Shown here: positions 32,478 to 41,598 of the stretch, piece after piece
Numbering within the stretch: position 1 is the stretch's first letter
How the letters are laid out: every line of letters starts with the position of its first letter
Assembly: GCF_049478495.1 (NCBI RefSeq)
Contig: NZ_CP168083.1
Span: 558,001-622,000, forward strand
Origin: P36-A1 sp049478495
GTDB taxonomy: Bacteria > Bacillota_I > Bacilli_A > JAJDGJ01
Direction of reading: 5' to 3'
DNA: 64,000 nt
Notes under the pieces: model-generated
The model's input: only the letters and a program-made list of their open reading frames with translations
Told to the model about the DNA's origin: nothing
Database searches by the model: none
Translations under genes and position numbers: made by a program

Positions 32478-34250
32478 TTATAATAATCCTTCTTTTTCTA
32501 ATAGTTCTTCAATAATGGTACCTTCCATTTTCTTTAAAGCTTTGTTTTCAAACATTTTTAAAAATAAAGGTAATTTAACATCTTTTAATTTCTTACCATC
32601 TAATAACTTTGCAGTAGATTTTAGTAATATTTCAATATCATAACAAGAACGATATACTTCAGGAACTGCTCGTTCAACATTTAATAAAGTATAGACAGCT
32701 TCCATAGCAGTTCTCACTGAATATTCAGTTGTAAATACAGTATCTCTTTCTGTTTCAGCAAAATTTCCAATAAATGCTAAATTCTTATATTTATTAGGTA
32801 CTACTAAAGGACGATCACCTTTTTGTCTAGGCATAAAGTATGAAGTAATAAAAGGTAGATAACAAGGAATAACTTCAAGAGAATTCCTTGCTATTGTTTT
32901 AATTTCACTTTCTTTTGCCCCTAAATGGTATAACAATTCCATAGCAATTTCTTCACCACTACATTCAGTAACCCTTTTCTTAATATAATTACCTTTTGTA
33001 TCTGAGAATAAAGCATAGAACCAACCAGTAATTTCATTTTCAGGTTGTAATTTGAAATGTGGTTGACGGTGCACACAGAAACTAAGTAACCAATTTGAAT
33101 CTTTAACAGTAACTATACCACCAGTAACAATCTTACCAGATAAAGGATCTCTTTTAGCAATTTTCTCAATTAATTTTATTACTTTATCATCTAAAGTTCT
33201 AAATGTTGCTGAAATAAACCAACTGTTCTTAGGAATGTTAGTATAGAATTTCTTTGGATTTCCAAATTCTTTATCCTGAGCAGCTAAACTCTCCCATAAT
33301 TTCCAACTTCCACCAATATCATTATTAGCAATAGCTGGATTGTGATGATCTCCAAAAGTTGTGCTCTCTGTGATACTACCATTAGTTACAAAGACTAGAT
33401 CATCAATAGTTAAATCAACTTTAGTAGCAACACCATGTTGTTCTAATTCAATAGTCTTAGCACGTTTGTAATCTTTGAATTGATCAACCCAAATATTAGT
33501 TACTTTTGCATCATATACAAAATTAACATTGTGCATATTTAAGTATTTAATTAAAGGCATAACTAAAGACTCATACTGATTATATTTAGTGAATTTTAAA
33601 ACAGAAAAATTAGGTAGACCATCTATTGCATGGATAAATCTCAATAAATATCTTCTCATTTCCATTGCACTATGCCAATCTTCAAAGGCAAACATCGTAC
33701 GATAATATAACCAGAAATTAGATTCAAAAAATTCTTTTGAAAAGACATCGGTTATTTTTTTATTATCTAATTCACTTTCAGAAGTAATAATTAATTTAGA
33801 AATTTCAGATAATGCTTTATCACTTAAAGTAAATAAACCATCATCCTTAGCTTGAATACCATTTTTTTCTATAATACGACATTTAGAATAATTAGGATCA
33901 TCAATATTTAATCTTCTAAATTCATCTAATACACTAATCCCTTCAACTTCAATAGAAGGTATACTTCTAAACATATCCCATAAGCATTCAAAATGATCTT
34001 CCATTTCTCGACCACCTCTAATAATAAAACCTCTTTCAGGATAATACAAACCATCTAAACTTCCACCAGGTAAATTTGTTTCTTCATAAATAGTTATATT
34101 TTCACCTTTCATTTGAGCATCTCTAATTAAAAAGACAGCTGCAGAAAGTGAAGCAAGTCCAGAACCAACTAAATATGCTTTTTTATCATCAACATTATCA
34201 GGCTTTCGTGGAATAGCAAAAGCCTCATAATTTCCATTATAATATTTCAT
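32478..34250 (-). CDS. ohyA: Oleate hydratase
   Basis: A 590-residue FAD enzyme of the MCRA/oleate hydratase family, which adds water to cis-9 double bonds to give 10-hydroxystearate. The FAD motif VGSGLASLSAAVFL is near residue 22. The catalytic-region block RGGREMEDHFECLWDMF is near residue 71 and carries the conserved Glu. Other family blocks are AFEDWHSAMEMRRYLLRFIH (near 191) and FVTNGSITESTTFGDHH (near 285). The ATG at 34250 is chosen because the upstream ATG at 34271 has no ribosome site, while GGGAG precedes this one. In Gram-positive bacteria it detoxifies host unsaturated fatty acids. Confidence 0.93.
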   Translation of the reverse strand: MKYYNGNYEAFAIPRKPDNVDDKKAYLVGSGLASLSAAVFLIRDAQMKGENITIYEETNLPGGSLDGLYYPERGFIIRGGREMEDHFECLWDMFRSIPSIEVEGISVLDEFRRLNIDDPNYSKCRIIEKNGIQAKDDGLFTLSDKALSEISKLIITSESELDNKKITDVFSKEFFESNFWLYYRTMFAFEDWHSAMEMRRYLLRFIHAIDGLPNFSVLKFTKYNQYESLVMPLIKYLNMHNVNFVYDAKVTNIWVDQFKDYKRAKTIELEQHGVATKVDLTIDDLVFVTNGSITESTTFGDHHNPAIANNDIGGSWKLWESLAAQDKEFGNPKKFYTNIPKNSWFISATFRTLDDKVIKLIEKIAKRDPLSGKIVTGGIVTVKDSNWLLSFCVHRQPHFKLQPENEITGWFYALFSDTKGNYIKKRVTECSGEEIAMELLYHLGAKESEIKTIARNSLEVIPCYLPFITSYFMPRQKGDRPLVVPNKYKNLAFIGNFAETERDTVFTTEYSVRTAMEAVYTLLNVERAVPEVYRSCYDIEILLKSTAKLLDGKKLKDVKLPLFLKMFENKALKKMEGTIIEELLEKEGLL

Positions 34251-34722
34251 AAATATCAATACTCCCTTCATAATAGTACTAAAACAATTTTAGCATTATG
34301 TATATTCTAAATCCAAATATACGCAACAAATAAGTATGTTTAACAAGTGTTGATTCTTATTGATAAAAGAGTGTAATTCATAATCTAATAAATTATTTGT
34401 AATACATTAATTATATAAATATATATGTGTTTAATTTTATTTAATATAATAAAAAAAGTCTTGTTTTGCACATTGAATGTGTAAAATAGGTTTTATTATT
34501 TAAGTAATATACTATAAAATTAATCTATAGCTATTTTATAAAAGTATAAATTATAGAGCGTATTAGTGCTTAAATCACTATAATTTATAAAATTTTTTGC
34601 TTGAATATGAATAATACAATCAATCATTTTATATGTAAAGGAAATATTTACACACAACAACAATAGAGATGTAATAGTATTGTATATTTATAGAATATCT
34701 AAATAATGATAAGGAGAATTAG
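34251..34722. other. Intergenic region before pgaD-like gene
   Basis: About 470 AT-rich bases. It contains a 10-bp inverted repeat with one G-T mismatch (TTTTGCACAT at 34464-34473 with ATGTGTAAAA at 34477-34486), possibly an operator. No gene seen. Confidence 0.5.
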
Positions 34723-35232
34723 ATGAGAAAAAAACAAGTTACAAGAGAAGAAGTCAATGATTTATTAGTTTCAGATAAATTTTTTGAAAAAGGAAATTTT
34801 TGGTTAACATTTAGACAAGGGACAATAACATTATTAAGTTGGTTAGGAGTTATACTTCCAGTAGTCTGGTTATTCTTTCCATTCTTTTATCCAAATCTTG
34901 CAGCCGATATTGGATTCTTAATATATAAAGAAGGCTTACAAATATTTAAGTTTTTAATGTCATTTTTAATTTATGTATTTATATTCTTTATAATTGTTTT
35001 TGTTTTATTAACTCTGCATAATAATCACCAATTTAAAAATACTTATCAAAACAAAACAATGTACAATGAAAAAAGATTAGAAGAACGTAAAGAAGTCTTA
35101 AATGATTTTTATTATGAACGATTTGGAGATAAAGAATTTAGAGAAAATGTAACATATTACTCAGTATCTGAAGATAAAAATATAGATACTGATCAAATAA
35201 AAGAATTATACGAAGAAAAGGGTGTGCAATAA
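34723..35232 (+). CDS. PgaD/IcaD-like membrane partner of a glycosyltransferase
   Basis: A 169-residue protein with two membrane segments (about residues 35-58 and 75-100) and a charged C-terminal tail. It directly precedes a PgaC-like synthase and overlaps it by one base. Small two-helix partners of this kind (PgaD, IcaD) are needed for poly-N-acetylglucosamine synthesis. Sequence alone is weak, so the call leans on position and topology. Confidence 0.55.
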   Translation: MRKKQVTREEVNDLLVSDKFFEKGNFWLTFRQGTITLLSWLGVILPVVWLFFPFFYPNLAADIGFLIYKEGLQIFKFLMSFLIYVFIFFIIVFVLLTLHNNHQFKNTYQNKTMYNEKRLEERKEVLNDFYYERFGDKEFRENVTYYSVSEDKNIDTDQIKELYEEKGVQ

Positions 35233-36542
35233 TGATATCACTATTTCAAACAGGAAATCCTATAGTAGATTTATTTTTACTTATAATATTTTTAATTTTA
35301 GTAACTTATCCAATCATTGGTGGTTTTTCATGGCTTATAGGAGTTTTATGTTATACTTTTATCTTTAAATATAAACAAGTTGAATTTGATGATGTTTCTA
35401 TAGATGAAGAACCCTTTATAACTATTATGGTTCCTGCTCATAATGAGGAAGTTGTTATAAAGGATACGATTGAATATTTAATGAATAATATCAATTATAC
35501 TAATTATGAAGTATTAGTAACAGATGATGGTTCTACAGATAAAACAGCAAATATTTTAAATAAATTAATGAATAAATATTCAAATCTACGTGTAATACAC
35601 ATCCAAAAAAATAAAGGTAAAGCACATGCCTTCAATATAGGAGTAGGCTTTGCCAAAGGTGAATTGATTTTAAGTAATGATGCTGATACAGTTCCAGAAC
35701 CAGATGCATTAATTAAATATGTTAATTATTTTAATCGACCAGATAGTAAAAATATTGCAGCTGTTACAGCTAATATGGATGTGCAAAATCGTTCAACAAT
35801 CATTTCTAAATCACAAACTGTAGAATTTTCTAGTATTGTAGGAATAATTAAAAGAACGCAAATTGGTGTTATTGGAGTAATTTATGCCTATAGTGGAGCA
35901 AATACTATGTATCGAAAAGATGCCTTAATTGATGTTGGTCTATTTAGACAAAATAGAGCAACTGAAGATATCAGTATTGCATGGGATCATCAATTTGATG
36001 GTTGGTTATCACTATTTGCACCAAAGATCATGTTTTATATGGAAGTTCCTGAAACTTTACATATGTTATATCGACAAAGAAAACGTTGGGCAAAAGGTGG
36101 AACAGAAGTATGGCTAACTAATTTTAAAAGAGTATTACTTCATCCATTTGAACATATAGGAAGAACATTCATGTTTGTCGATCAAACATTAAGTATAATA
36201 TGGGCCTTTTTCTTTTGGATATCATCATTCCTGTATATAGTTTTATTCATAGTTTACATGTTTCAAGGAAATTATGAAAGAATATATCACATGATAACAA
36301 TGGCATTTATCTTTGTATTCTTTGAAATGATAGCTGGTATTTTCCAATTAGCTGCTAGTTTAATTGTTGATGATAGAGGTAGAAAAATTAAGTATTTTAT
36401 TTTTGCACCACTTTATTTATTATTGTATTGGATGATGAATGCTATAACAATAGCAACAACATTTATTCCTGCTGTTAAAACAATTTTAGGTTATGGATCA
36501 GGTGTTTGGGTAAGTCCAAAAAGAACTGGTCAGAAAAAGTAA
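35232..36542 (+). CDS. Family 2 processive glycosyltransferase, PgaC/IcaA-like
   Basis: A 436-residue membrane GT2 enzyme. There is an N-terminal membrane segment at 9-45. The catalytic domain carries TIMVPAHNEEVVI (near 64), VLVTDDGSTDKTAN (near 95), LILSNDADTVPEPDA (near 140, the DXD), the ATEDISIAWD block (near 240) and the RQRKRWAKGG processivity motif (near 280). Three or four C-terminal membrane segments follow. This is the pattern of poly-beta-1,6-N-acetylglucosamine synthases. No deacetylase (pgaB/icaB) or icaC gene is beside it. Confidence 0.8.
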   Translation: MISLFQTGNPIVDLFLLIIFLILVTYPIIGGFSWLIGVLCYTFIFKYKQVEFDDVSIDEEPFITIMVPAHNEEVVIKDTIEYLMNNINYTNYEVLVTDDGSTDKTANILNKLMNKYSNLRVIHIQKNKGKAHAFNIGVGFAKGELILSNDADTVPEPDALIKYVNYFNRPDSKNIAAVTANMDVQNRSTIISKSQTVEFSSIVGIIKRTQIGVIGVIYAYSGANTMYRKDALIDVGLFRQNRATEDISIAWDHQFDGWLSLFAPKIMFYMEVPETLHMLYRQRKRWAKGGTEVWLTNFKRVLLHPFEHIGRTFMFVDQTLSIIWAFFFWISSFLYIVLFIVYMFQGNYERIYHMITMAFIFVFFEMIAGIFQLAASLIVDDRGRKIKYFIFAPLYLLLYWMMNAITIATTFIPAVKTILGYGSGVWVSPKRTGQKK

Positions 36543-36558
36543 TGTAAATTAAACAAAA

Positions 36559-36594
36559 AAATGGTGCTTGTATATGAATATGCAAGCACCATTT
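36559..36594. terminator. Bidirectional terminator
   Basis: 12-bp stem (36559-36570 with 36583-36594) with A and T runs on either side. Shared by the glycosyltransferase and the converging gltS gene. Confidence 0.85.
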
Positions 36595-36596
36595 TT

Positions 36597-37826
36597 TTAT
36601 TTGAATAAATTCATAAAAAAGATAATATTTGGTATATGTATAATATCAACCAAGAAAGCACCAATTAAAGGAACTATCATAAAGGCTTTAGTTGAAGGAC
36701 CAAATCTTTTTGTAACACTAGTCATATTAGCAATACCATTAGGCATAGCACCCAAACCATGGCCGATCATACCACTAACCATAACAGCAGCATCATAGTC
36801 CTTTCCTAAGACTCTAAAGACAATGAAGACTGTATATAAAGCAATGAAGACTACTTGGGCTATCAATACAACCAATAATGGTCCAGCTAAATCTTTTAAC
36901 TCCCAAAGTTTTAATGACATCAAAGCTTGAGTCAAAAAGACTGTTAATGCTAAATCGCCAATAAAATCCATAACCTTCATATTAACTTTAGTTATTTTTA
37001 CTTTATCATTTACATTTCTAAAGATAACGGCTACAAACATTGCACCTACATAACCAGGTAAAACTAAATCACTAAACAAACTTGAAAACCAAGTAGCGAT
37101 AATAGCACCTACAACCATAATCACTCCAAGTATTGAACCTTCATGAATAATACTATTAGGAGTTATTTCTTCTGTTATTTCTTCTTCTTGAACAAGTTCA
37201 CTATTTTCAACTTCATCTAAATTAGGTTGCAAATTGTATTTGTTGATTAAATGTTTAGCAATAGGGCCACCTATTATACCACCACTAATTAAACCAAAAG
37301 TTGCCGCAGCTAATGCAACACTTAAACTACCACTTATACCCATTGTTTCTTGAGCAGTTTGGCCAAAGGCTGCAGCAGCACCATGCCCACCAGCCATAGA
37401 AACAGCACCACCTAAAACACCATATATAGGATTCATATTTAATATTTTAGAAACAGTAACACCAATAACATTTTGACTAATAGATAGTAAAGCTGCTAGT
37501 ATCCAATAAAAGAATAAATCCTTACCACCAGTCTTTAAGATTTTTAAACTACCTCCAATACCTACTGTTGCAAAAAAGGTAATCATTAAAGGTGTTTGTA
37601 AGGTTAAATCAAGTTGAATAGTAGCAATCTTAGTTATATATAATACTAAAGTTACTAAGGAAAATAATAATCCTGTAATAACTGGAGATGGAATACATAA
37701 TTTTTCTAATATAGGTATTTTCTTTTTTATAAAACTACCAAATATTACTAAAAGTAATGTTAAAGCCATTGTAGCAACCAAATCTAATTTAATAATAAAC
37801 TCATTGTTCTCACTAATAAATTGCAT
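36597..37826 (-). CDS. gltS: Sodium/glutamate symporter, paralogue 1
   Basis: A 409-residue polytopic membrane protein of the GltS (ESS) family that imports glutamate with Na+. About ten membrane segments are visible. The Gly-rich motifs GGAVSMAGGHGAAAAFGQT (near 138) and the C-terminal half MIGHGLGAMPNGIANMTSV (near 356) are the family's two inverted-repeat pore loops. A charged cytoplasmic loop (LDEVENSELVQEEEITEEI) lies in the middle. It is a close paralogue of the next upstream gene. The ribosome site is AGGAGAG. Confidence 0.9.
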   Translation of the reverse strand: MQFISENNEFIIKLDLVATMALTLLLVIFGSFIKKKIPILEKLCIPSPVITGLLFSLVTLVLYITKIATIQLDLTLQTPLMITFFATVGIGGSLKILKTGGKDLFFYWILAALLSISQNVIGVTVSKILNMNPIYGVLGGAVSMAGGHGAAAAFGQTAQETMGISGSLSVALAAATFGLISGGIIGGPIAKHLINKYNLQPNLDEVENSELVQEEEITEEITPNSIIHEGSILGVIMVVGAIIATWFSSLFSDLVLPGYVGAMFVAVIFRNVNDKVKITKVNMKVMDFIGDLALTVFLTQALMSLKLWELKDLAGPLLVVLIAQVVFIALYTVFIVFRVLGKDYDAAVMVSGMIGHGLGAMPNGIANMTSVTKRFGPSTKAFMIVPLIGAFLVDIIHIPNIIFFMNLFK

Positions 37827-38053
37827 ATAAATCTCTCCTCATTTCTAAAATTATAATTTTATCAACATTCATTATATGTTCATATTATCAAAATTTTGAC
37901 TAAAAAAGAAATAATTAAAGAAGAAAGTTGACTATGTGTATAATTAATTATAGGTTTGATTGAATAACTATTCATTGTAATAATAAGTATTTGTTAATAT
38001 AAAAAAAGAGAGTGAAAATAAATTTTAGAATTTTCACTCTCTTAGGGTATGTA
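37827..38053. other. Intergenic region between gltS paralogues
   Basis: 227 bases with the terminator of the second gltS gene (38005-38042) and the upstream region of the first. Confidence 0.6.
38005..38042 (-). terminator. Terminator of gltS paralogue 2
   Basis: 14-bp stem (38005-38018 with 38029-38042), followed by T on the minus strand. Confidence 0.8.
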
Positions 38054-39283
38054 TTATTTAAACAAATTCATAAAGAAGATAATATTTGGTATATGTATAA
38101 TATCAACCAAGAAAGCACCGATTAATGGAACAATCATAAAGGCTTTAGTTGAAGGACCAAATCTTTTTGTAACACTAGTCATATTAGCAATACCATTAGG
38201 CATAGCACCTAAACCATGTCCTATCATACCACTAACCATAACAGCAGCATCATAGTCCTTTCCTAAAGCTCTAAAGACAATAAAGACAGTGTATAAGGCA
38301 ATGAAGACTACTTGGGCTATAAGAACAATTAACAATGGTCCAGCAATGTCTTTTAATTCCCATAGTTTTAATGACATTAATGCTTGAGTTAAAAAGATAG
38401 TTAAAGATAAATCAGCAATAAAGTCCATAACCTTCATATTAACTTTAGTTATTTTAATTTTATCATTTACATTTCTAAAGATAACGGCTACAAACATTGC
38501 TCCCACATAACCAGGTAAAACTAAATCATTAAATAAGCCAGAAAACCATGTTGCTAATACAGCACCAACTACCATTATTACTCCAAGAATAGATCCTTGA
38601 TGAATAATGTTGTTTGGATTTATTTCTTCAGTGATTTCTTCTTCTTTAATCATTTCACTATTTTCAACTTCATCTAAATTAGGTTGTAAATTGTATTTGT
38701 TAATTAGATATTTAGCAATAGGACCACCAATTAATCCTCCACATATTAAACCAAAAGTAGCTGCAGCTAAAGCAACACTTAAACCACCACTTAAACCCAT
38801 TGTTTCTTGAGCAGTTTGTCCAAAGGCAGCGGCACCACCATGACCACCAGCCATAGAAACAGCACCACCTAAGACACCATATAAAGGATTCATATTAAGT
38901 AATTTTGAAAAAACAACACCAATAACATTTTGACTAATAGATAGTAAAGCTGCTAGTATCCAATAAAAGATTAAATCTTTACCACCACTTTTAAGAATTT
39001 TTAAACTACCACCAATACCTACTGTAGCAAAAAAGGTAATCATTAGAGGCGTTTGTAAAGTTAAATCAAGTTGAATAGTAGCAATTTTAGTAATATATAA
39101 TACTAAAGTTACTAAAGAAAATAACAAACCAGTAATAACTGGTGAAGGAATACATAACTTTTCTAATATAGGTATTTTCTTTTTAATATAATTACCAAAA
39201 ATAACTAATAATAATGTTAATGCCATCGTTGCAACTAAATCTAATTGAATTATAAATTCATTGTTCTCATTAATAAACTGCAT
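38054..39283 (-). CDS. gltS: Sodium/glutamate symporter, paralogue 2
   Basis: A 409-residue protein very similar to the neighbouring gltS product along its whole length, with the same pore loops (GGAVSMAGGHGGAAAFGQT and MIGHGLGAMPNGIANMTSV). Both genes keep intact frames and their own terminators, so both are probably used. The ATG at 39283 is chosen because the GGAGTG site is correctly spaced there; a longer frame to 39292 would need a GTG inside that site. Differences are concentrated in the central loop and a few membrane positions. Confidence 0.9.
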   Translation of the reverse strand: MQFINENNEFIIQLDLVATMALTLLLVIFGNYIKKKIPILEKLCIPSPVITGLLFSLVTLVLYITKIATIQLDLTLQTPLMITFFATVGIGGSLKILKSGGKDLIFYWILAALLSISQNVIGVVFSKLLNMNPLYGVLGGAVSMAGGHGGAAAFGQTAQETMGLSGGLSVALAAATFGLICGGLIGGPIAKYLINKYNLQPNLDEVENSEMIKEEEITEEINPNNIIHQGSILGVIMVVGAVLATWFSGLFNDLVLPGYVGAMFVAVIFRNVNDKIKITKVNMKVMDFIADLSLTIFLTQALMSLKLWELKDIAGPLLIVLIAQVVFIALYTVFIVFRALGKDYDAAVMVSGMIGHGLGAMPNGIANMTSVTKRFGPSTKAFMIVPLIGAFLVDIIHIPNIIFFMNLFK

Positions 39284-39490
39284 ATAAATCACTCCTTATT
39301 TTAAATTATAATGTTATAGATATACATTATATGTTCATAATAGCAAATCTACATAAAGAAATGAACTATTTAAATAAAAAATAACGATACAGTTACCTAT
39401 TGTTAAAAAATGAGAAAAAATATATTTATATTATCAATAATAATTGATAATAACCTATAAAATATTTCATAATTATAAACAAATAAAAAA

Positions 39491-39511
39491 AAGAGTGAAC
39501 AATTCACTCTT
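39491..39511 (-). terminator. Terminator of plsY
   Basis: 9-bp stem (39491-39499 with 39503-39511), followed by seven T on the minus strand. Confidence 0.75.
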
Positions 39512-39535
39512 AATAATTAAATGTAAAGTCATCTA

Positions 39536-40159
39536 TTATTTAGTCAACCAAGAAATAGTATTTTCATTACCATCTATAATTCTTTTAATATTAGCTTTAT
39601 GTTTATAAGTTATAAAAATAGTAAGAATAACTAACATCAATCTAGCATTATAAAACATTGGGAAAATAAAAGATAATATAGTAATTGCAACTAGAGTTAC
39701 AATAACACTTAAAGAAACCATTTTTTTCCAAAATAATATAATTAGAAAAATAGCTAGAGCTATTAAAAGCAATATGGGATTAATAGCAAGAACAAAACCT
39801 GCAGCAGTAGCAACTCCTTTTCCACCTTTAAAATTTGCGAAAATAGGATAACAGTGACCAAAAACAACCGCTAAACCAGCATAGTTAGGATCAACATTCA
39901 TATTAAACTTATTCACAATAAAAGTTGCTAATATAATAGCAAACCAAGCTTTAAAAATATCTAAGAGAATTACAGAAATTCCAGCTTTTTTACCAAGTGT
40001 TCTACCAGCATTAGTACCGCCTAGATTTCCAGAACCTTCTAATCTAATATCTTTATTATAAAAGACTTTACCTACAATCAAAGCAAAGGGAATACTTCCG
40101 ATTAAATACCCTAAAGCTATGATTAAAATATAATTAATTATTTCCACATTTATCACCAT
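39536..40159 (-). CDS. plsY: Acyl-phosphate glycerol-3-phosphate acyltransferase PlsY
   Basis: A 207-residue membrane enzyme that acylates the sn-1 position of glycerol-3-phosphate, the first step of phospholipid synthesis. Conserved PlsY blocks are GYLIGSIPFALIVGKV (near residue 17), LEGSGNLGGTNAGRTLGKKAG (near 40), VFGHCYPIFANFKGGKGVAT (near 100) and the C-terminal YKHKANIKRIIDGNE. About five membrane segments are visible. Length is normal. It is divergent from birA and sits close to the fatty-acid synthesis operon. Confidence 0.95.
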   Translation of the reverse strand: MVINVEIINYILIIALGYLIGSIPFALIVGKVFYNKDIRLEGSGNLGGTNAGRTLGKKAGISVILLDIFKAWFAIILATFIVNKFNMNVDPNYAGLAVVFGHCYPIFANFKGGKGVATAAGFVLAINPILLLIALAIFLIILFWKKMVSLSVIVTLVAITILSFIFPMFYNARLMLVILTIFITYKHKANIKRIIDGNENTISWLTK

Positions 40160-40258
40160 ATTTATTATAACCTTTTTAAATGATATTATAAAGAAATTTT
40201 CTTAAAAGTATTTGTGATAATTTTAAAATTAAATTACAATATAATAAAGGTGATAACA

Positions 40259-41011
40259 ATGAGTATTAATATAAATAAATTAAGACAACTAGTAAATAAC
40301 AAAATAGAAATAGAATATTTTGAGACAATCGATTCAACTCAGACCTATTTACTAAATAATAAAACTAACAACTATAAAGTTGTACTAGGTTCATATCAAA
40401 CTGCTGGTTATGGCACAAGAAATAGGGTCTATTATTCAAGTAAAGATTTAGGAGTATATTTTAGTATCAATATGCCAGCAAATAATACAAAATATAATAT
40501 TACATTAAGCAGTGCTGCAATTGTGTGTGATGTACTACAAAGATATTCTAATAAAGATATAAAAATTAAATGGTATAACGATATTTACAGTAATAATAAA
40601 AAAGCTGTTGGTATATTAGCACAAACAATTACTGATTCAAATAATAAGATTGAAAACTATGTTTTAGGAATAGGAATAAATTTATACAATCCAAATAACG
40701 ATGTAACTTTTAAACTTAAGAATCAGGTTGGTTATCTATTTGATAATAAAACGCTTGCATTAGAAGAGATATTAAGTATAATAATTAATAGAATATACTT
40801 TGATTATCAAAGTAATATTTCAAATATAGAGCTATATAACCAAAATTTGTTATTTAAAAACAAGAATATTCTAATAAAAACTAGTATAAATCCCAAAAAA
40901 GTAAAAGTATTAAAAGTAGAAGAAGATGGTAGACTAGTGGTAAAAGAAAATAATAAGATAATTAAATATTTTAGAGAACAAGTAGAGTTATTAGCAATTG
41001 AAGGAGAATAA
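40259..41011 (+). CDS. birA: Biotin--[acetyl-CoA carboxylase] ligase (no DNA-binding domain)
   Basis: A 250-residue biotin protein ligase that activates biotin and attaches it to AccB. The N-terminal IDSTQTYLL (near residue 24), the biotinyl-AMP loop QTAGYGTRNRVYYS (near 46), IKWYNDIYSNNKKAVGILAQ (near 100) and IGINLYNP (near 140) are the family blocks. There is no N-terminal helix-turn-helix, so it is not a biotin repressor. The ATG at 40259 is chosen with AAGGTGATAAC upstream. bioY follows after two bases, so uptake and ligation of biotin are co-expressed. Confidence 0.9.
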   Translation: MSININKLRQLVNNKIEIEYFETIDSTQTYLLNNKTNNYKVVLGSYQTAGYGTRNRVYYSSKDLGVYFSINMPANNTKYNITLSSAAIVCDVLQRYSNKDIKIKWYNDIYSNNKKAVGILAQTITDSNNKIENYVLGIGINLYNPNNDVTFKLKNQVGYLFDNKTLALEEILSIIINRIYFDYQSNISNIELYNQNLLFKNKNILIKTSINPKKVKVLKVEEDGRLVVKENNKIIKYFREQVELLAIEGE

Positions 41012-41013
41012 TT

Positions 41014-41544
41014 ATGAAAGTTAGATCAATGTCAAAAGTATCAATGTTTTTAGTATTATTTTTTATCTTTTCAAATATAATTCCACCAATTAATATAGTA
41101 GGAGTGCCAATAACATTACAAATATGTTTAGTAATGATGTTACCATTTTTTCTAGATATAAAAGAAATTGGTATTTGGTTTTTAACATTATGTATGGCAA
41201 CAATTGCAGGAATACCAATGATGAGTGGTTTTTCAAGTGGTATAAGTGTATTTGTAGGACCAACATCAGGTTATATTTATGGTTGGTTGTTAATGATGTA
41301 TTTTATAAAAATATTTGCAAATTCTCATAGTGTACTAAATATCACAACAGTATTGATTATTGCAATATTAATAGACTATGTATGTGGAGCGGCATTTTAT
41401 ACTTTAAATGTAAGTGGAAATTTTCTTGATAATTTAATAATGTTATCTAGTACTTTTATACTATTTGATTTTATCAAAGCATTCATAGTAGTTTATGTAG
41501 TAAAAAAAGTTCCCAAAGAAATACTAGCACACAATAATAAATAA
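41014..41544 (+). CDS. bioY: Biotin transporter BioY
   Basis: A 176-residue membrane S-component of the ECF type, with six hydrophobic segments. The N-terminal MSKVSMFLVLFFIFSNIIPP and the GPTSGYIYGWLLMMYF block (near residue 88) are typical of BioY. It supplies biotin to the birA product upstream and so to AccB. Energising ECF A and T components are not encoded nearby. Confidence 0.9.
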   Translation: MKVRSMSKVSMFLVLFFIFSNIIPPINIVGVPITLQICLVMMLPFFLDIKEIGIWFLTLCMATIAGIPMMSGFSSGISVFVGPTSGYIYGWLLMMYFIKIFANSHSVLNITTVLIIAILIDYVCGAAFYTLNVSGNFLDNLIMLSSTFILFDFIKAFIVVYVVKKVPKEILAHNNK

Positions 41545-41546
41545 AC

Positions 41547-41587
41547 AAAAAAAAGTTAAATTCAACAATAGAATTTAACTTTTTTTT
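41547..41587. terminator. Bidirectional terminator
   Basis: 17-bp stem (41547-41563 with 41571-41587) of A/T-flanked sequence, between bioY and the converging fabV gene. Confidence 0.88.
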
Positions 41588-41598
41588 ACTTTCAAATA

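Noticed and set aside
36568..36798. Plus-strand frames within the gltS genes (also 38049-38255 and 38607-38810)
   Set aside because: Antisense shadows that repeat in both paralogues only because the sense genes are similar.
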